A DNA stretch of 64,000 bases from Brugia malayi. Lineage: Eukaryota; Nematoda; Chromadorea; Rhabditida; Onchocercidae. This document shows, one piece after another, positions 61,501 through 64,000 of the stretch; the stretch's first letter is position 1; every line of letters starts with the position of its first letter. Below the pieces are notes generated by a model. It saw only the letters and a list, made by a program, of their open reading frames with translations, was not told the origin of the DNA and did not search any database. Both the position numbers and the translations under genes were made by a program. The stretch spans positions 10,097,721-10,161,720 of the forward strand of contig NW_025062479.1 of NCBI RefSeq assembly GCF_000002995.4, written 5' to 3'.

Positions 61501-63912
61501 CGTATTCCTTGTAGTTATTGCTATAGGACTGCATTTGATAAGTTTTTCACTTTTCTTGAAAAATGTTAGGGAAAGTAAAATAAGAGTAAGTATCTTGGTT
61601 GCAAATGAAACAAATTAACTTTTTCAGGTGCTGAAATCATGGTGTCGCCAAATTTTGAAGGGACTTTCTTTTCTTCACTCACGTAATCCACCGGTAATTC
61701 ATAGAGATCTCAAATGTGATAATATCTTTATCACAGGCACAACGGGAAGTGTTAAAATTGGTGATTTGGGATTGGCAACTTTAAAAAATAAGTCTTACGC
61801 TAAAAGCGTTATTGGTAAATTTTTTTTTTTTTTTTTTTTTCATTTTATTGCCACAGTTGATCACTGTTCATGAAATTATTAGTGGTTTTATCGTTGAATC
61901 TTAAGAATAGGTACTATCTCTATTGATTCCTGATCATCCTTCTGACTAGAAGGATAGCTTTATTATCACTGATGTTTGTCTTGATGAGGCTGTTTTCAGG
62001 AACACCAGAATTTATGGCACCTGAAATGTATGAAGAAATGTATGATGAAAGCGTCGATGTGTATGCGTTTGGAATGTGCTTACTGGAAATGGTTACTGGT
62101 GAATATCCGTATAGTGAGTGTCAATTTCCTGCTCAAATTTATCGTAAAGTTACTACAGTAAGTTTTTCTGCTCATGATTTGATGTAATCTTCATTTTGTT
62201 TCGTTGTATAGCATTGTTTTTCCTGTATGCATCAGAACTTGCATGCTATATTTATTTTAATCCTAATTTGAGAGTACAAGTGTTAATTTCAATCACTTGC
62301 CATAAATTTTCATACCGAGTTTATTTTATGTGGCTAGATTTTTGAAGTGACTCTTCGCTCTACTGCAGGGTGTGAAGCCAGAATGCTTCAGCAGAATACC
62401 CCAACAGTATCCTGAAATCCGGGAGATAATTGATCGTTGTATACGGGTTCGTCGTGAAGAAAGGTATTAAACTTTTAAAGTATTTTTTTCTCTTTTAAAT
62501 AAGTTCTTTTAGAAAGTTATCTTGAATTTTCAAGTAGTTGTTCTTTTATTTTACACTCTCGACCAAAGTAGTATTTTTCAGGTCAACTGTGAAACAATTG
62601 TTGTCAGATGACTTCTTCACACCAGAAGAGTTAATCGGTATACGAGTTGAAATTAAGAACCGAGATGCTGATCTTAGTGATATTAATTCTGAAGTAATTT
62701 ACATTTTATGATGTTCAGGATATGCCACCTTATATATTAACATTACGTTGTGGAATTAATCTATTCCTAATTTATTTCACTGGGATTGTAAATATTCTAG
62801 ATTCAAATGCAGCTGAGAGTGTTTGACGAAAAAAAGCGGAAGCAGTACCGTTTTAAAGAAAATGAAGGGTTGCAGTTTGCTTTCGACATTGAAACTGATA
62901 AAGCGGAAGAAGTAGTACAGCAAATGATTGAACAGCAACATATTCCTGAAGAAGATACACGCATGATTACGAAACTTATCAAGGATAAGGTCTGATTGAT
63001 TATTTTGTGTGTGGAAATTTAATCTTTCACGGTCTTGAAATACCGTTGACATGAAGTTTGTGTCTGCCATGATATGAGTAGTTTTAAAATTTCAGGTTGA
63101 AGCGTTCAAGCGTGATCGCGAATTCCGACATGCGGAACTGAAACGTATGCGGGAAGAGGAACAACGCAAACAGGAGGAAGAAGCAATTCGTAATGAAATG
63201 CTTCTAAGAGCCAGAGAGAAGGAGCGTATGGTAGGCAGTATAACTTTGAAAACATTTTACTTTAGCAACTTTCAGGTTTCATTTCAGAAATTTTTCCGTG
63301 TTTTAAAATTGTTGATTTCACAAAGGTTTTTGCTGTCGTCTGTTATTTCCCTTCGTTATTGCAGCAAAAATTAGATTTGGCTGCTGGTGTTACCGGTTGA
63401 AAAGATTTTTCGGAAGGGAAGGAGCCTTGAAATAACTGGTATAAAAATGTGAAATGCGCTTTTGACAAACTAAAATTTTGAGGGTATAGCTGACATTTCA
63501 AATAATGATAAACTATTTGTTAACATTTAACAATTATTTGTCTCAGTTTGATAATTATGCATCCTAACATAATCCAGTGGTTCGTTAGCTGATCTTATAG
63601 CAGCAAAATACATGACTTTTATATTTTTATATTTCAATAATACGATGGAGATGCATTGACGTTATGAACGTATCTTAAATGAACGTTCAGAATTTTCATT
63701 TCATTTAGGAACGCGAGGCAGCTACCGCTTTTGAACAACAGCAACAGTCACAACAACAACCGCAGCAGTTGCAGCAGCAACAGCAACAGCCAATCGGTGC
63801 ATCGTCGGAAAATGATGATCATCATGATGGCCCCGTGAAATATAAGAAATTAAAGAAAAAAGTTGTAATCGAAGTGCTCCGAATTGTCATGGATGAAACC
63901 AATCAGCAGCCA
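52570..63912 (+). CDS. wnk-1: WNK (with-no-lysine) protein kinase, C-terminus beyond window
   Basis: Fifteen constitutive exons join in frame: 52570-52688, 58427-58520, 59103-59212, 59513-59684, 59936-60020, 60270-60397, 60904-61016, 61377-61458, 61628-61814, 62000-62157, 62369-62463, 62582-62693, 62801-62989, 63096-63230, 63709-63912; about 661 residues so far. WNK kinases phosphorylate SPAK/OSR1 kinases and control ion and water balance. The kinase starts near residue 194 with [21 protein letters not shown]. The catalytic lysine is in the glycine loop (about K210) and Cys occupies the usual Lys position in VAWCEL (about C227), which is diagnostic for [16 protein letters not shown] and the activation Ser in [12 protein letters not shown] (about S361) are all present. 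After the kinase comes an OSR1-CCT-like domain ([16 protein letters not shown]), a charged coiled coil ([14 protein letters not shown]) and a polyQ tract at 63737-63791. The first intron (5.7 kb) may hide further exons. Confidence 0.95.
55714..55763 (+). repeat. Three tandem copies of a 17-base splice-acceptor-like unit
   Basis: The unit GATAACTGTTTTTTCAG begins at 55714, 55731 and 55748 inside WNK intron 1. The first two copies end in TTTTTTCAG, an ideal nematode 3' splice site; the third ends TTTTTTCAC, so it lacks the AG. Confidence 0.85.
63365..63400 (+). other. Possible WNK micro-exon or alternative terminal exon
   Basis: After a TTATTGCAG acceptor, a frame continues from the preceding exon (ending REKERM) as [11 protein letters not shown] and stops at 63398-63400. 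A 24-base cassette ending before GTTACC (63388) would instead splice in frame to the polyQ exon. Skipping it also keeps the frame. Which form is used cannot be told from the sequence. Confidence 0.4.
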
Positions 63913-64000
63913 GTGAGCGGTTTTTTTATGAACTTTTTCAAATGAATTTTTTCGAACTCTAGCTTAGAAATATATTTAAATTTGTGAATTCCACTCTAGT

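Noticed and set aside
1..64000. CRISPR arrays, bacterial operons, rRNA genes, transposase or reverse transcriptase genes
   Set aside because: None seen. The only tandem arrays are micro- and minisatellites, and no catalytic transposon motifs appear in any frame I examined.

Overview
This is AT-rich nematode nuclear DNA. Genes are split by many introns with TTTTCAG/TTTTTAG-type 3' splice sites, there is one operon-like gene pair with a trans-splice acceptor, and every recognisable protein has a nematode or metazoan orthologue. Composition, intron style and gene content suggest a spirurid/filarial (clade III) worm. The species cannot be named from this sequence, and I see no bacterial, viral or transposon gene.

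Layout. (1) 1-330 (+): last two exons of the BK potassium channel slo-1. (2) 5339-667 (-): a two-gene operon candidate, splicing factor PRP18 followed by geranylgeranyl diphosphate synthase, converging on slo-1. (3) 6404-8728 (+): the mitochondrial calcium uniporter pore subunit MCU, divergent from PRP18 across a 1.06-kb gap, with a decayed copy of its own exon 2 inside an intron. (4) 24588-10348 (-): coding sequence for one or two coiled-coil/disordered proteins that I cannot name. One intron here holds a 3.9-kb tandem repeat of ATGA/GGATGAAT type. (5) 33279-36676 (+): a class A peptide-type GPCR whose N-terminal exon is not resolved. (6) 41615-43259 (+): a small START-domain lipid-transfer protein. 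(7) 52570-63912 (+): a WNK kinase, from the start codon through the kinase domain, the CCT-like domain and a polyQ stretch; it runs off the right edge.

The stretches 24.6-33.3, 36.7-41.6 and 43.3-52.5 kb hold no gene I can support. They contain low-complexity AT-rich DNA, microsatellites, a T18G15 tract, a 63-bp minisatellite and several perfect hairpins.

The genes are unrelated housekeeping, signalling and ion-transport genes; apart from the PRP18-GGPPS pair nothing suggests a shared pathway. I found no convincing undescribed system. The notable points are structural: the intronic satellite with UCAU-rich transcription, the decayed MCU exon copy, a GC-AG intron, frequent AAG acceptors, duplicated splice acceptors, a hairpin just before the WNK start codon and a possible alternative WNK terminal exon. 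Exon joins were checked by hand for reading-frame continuity, with no alignment software.
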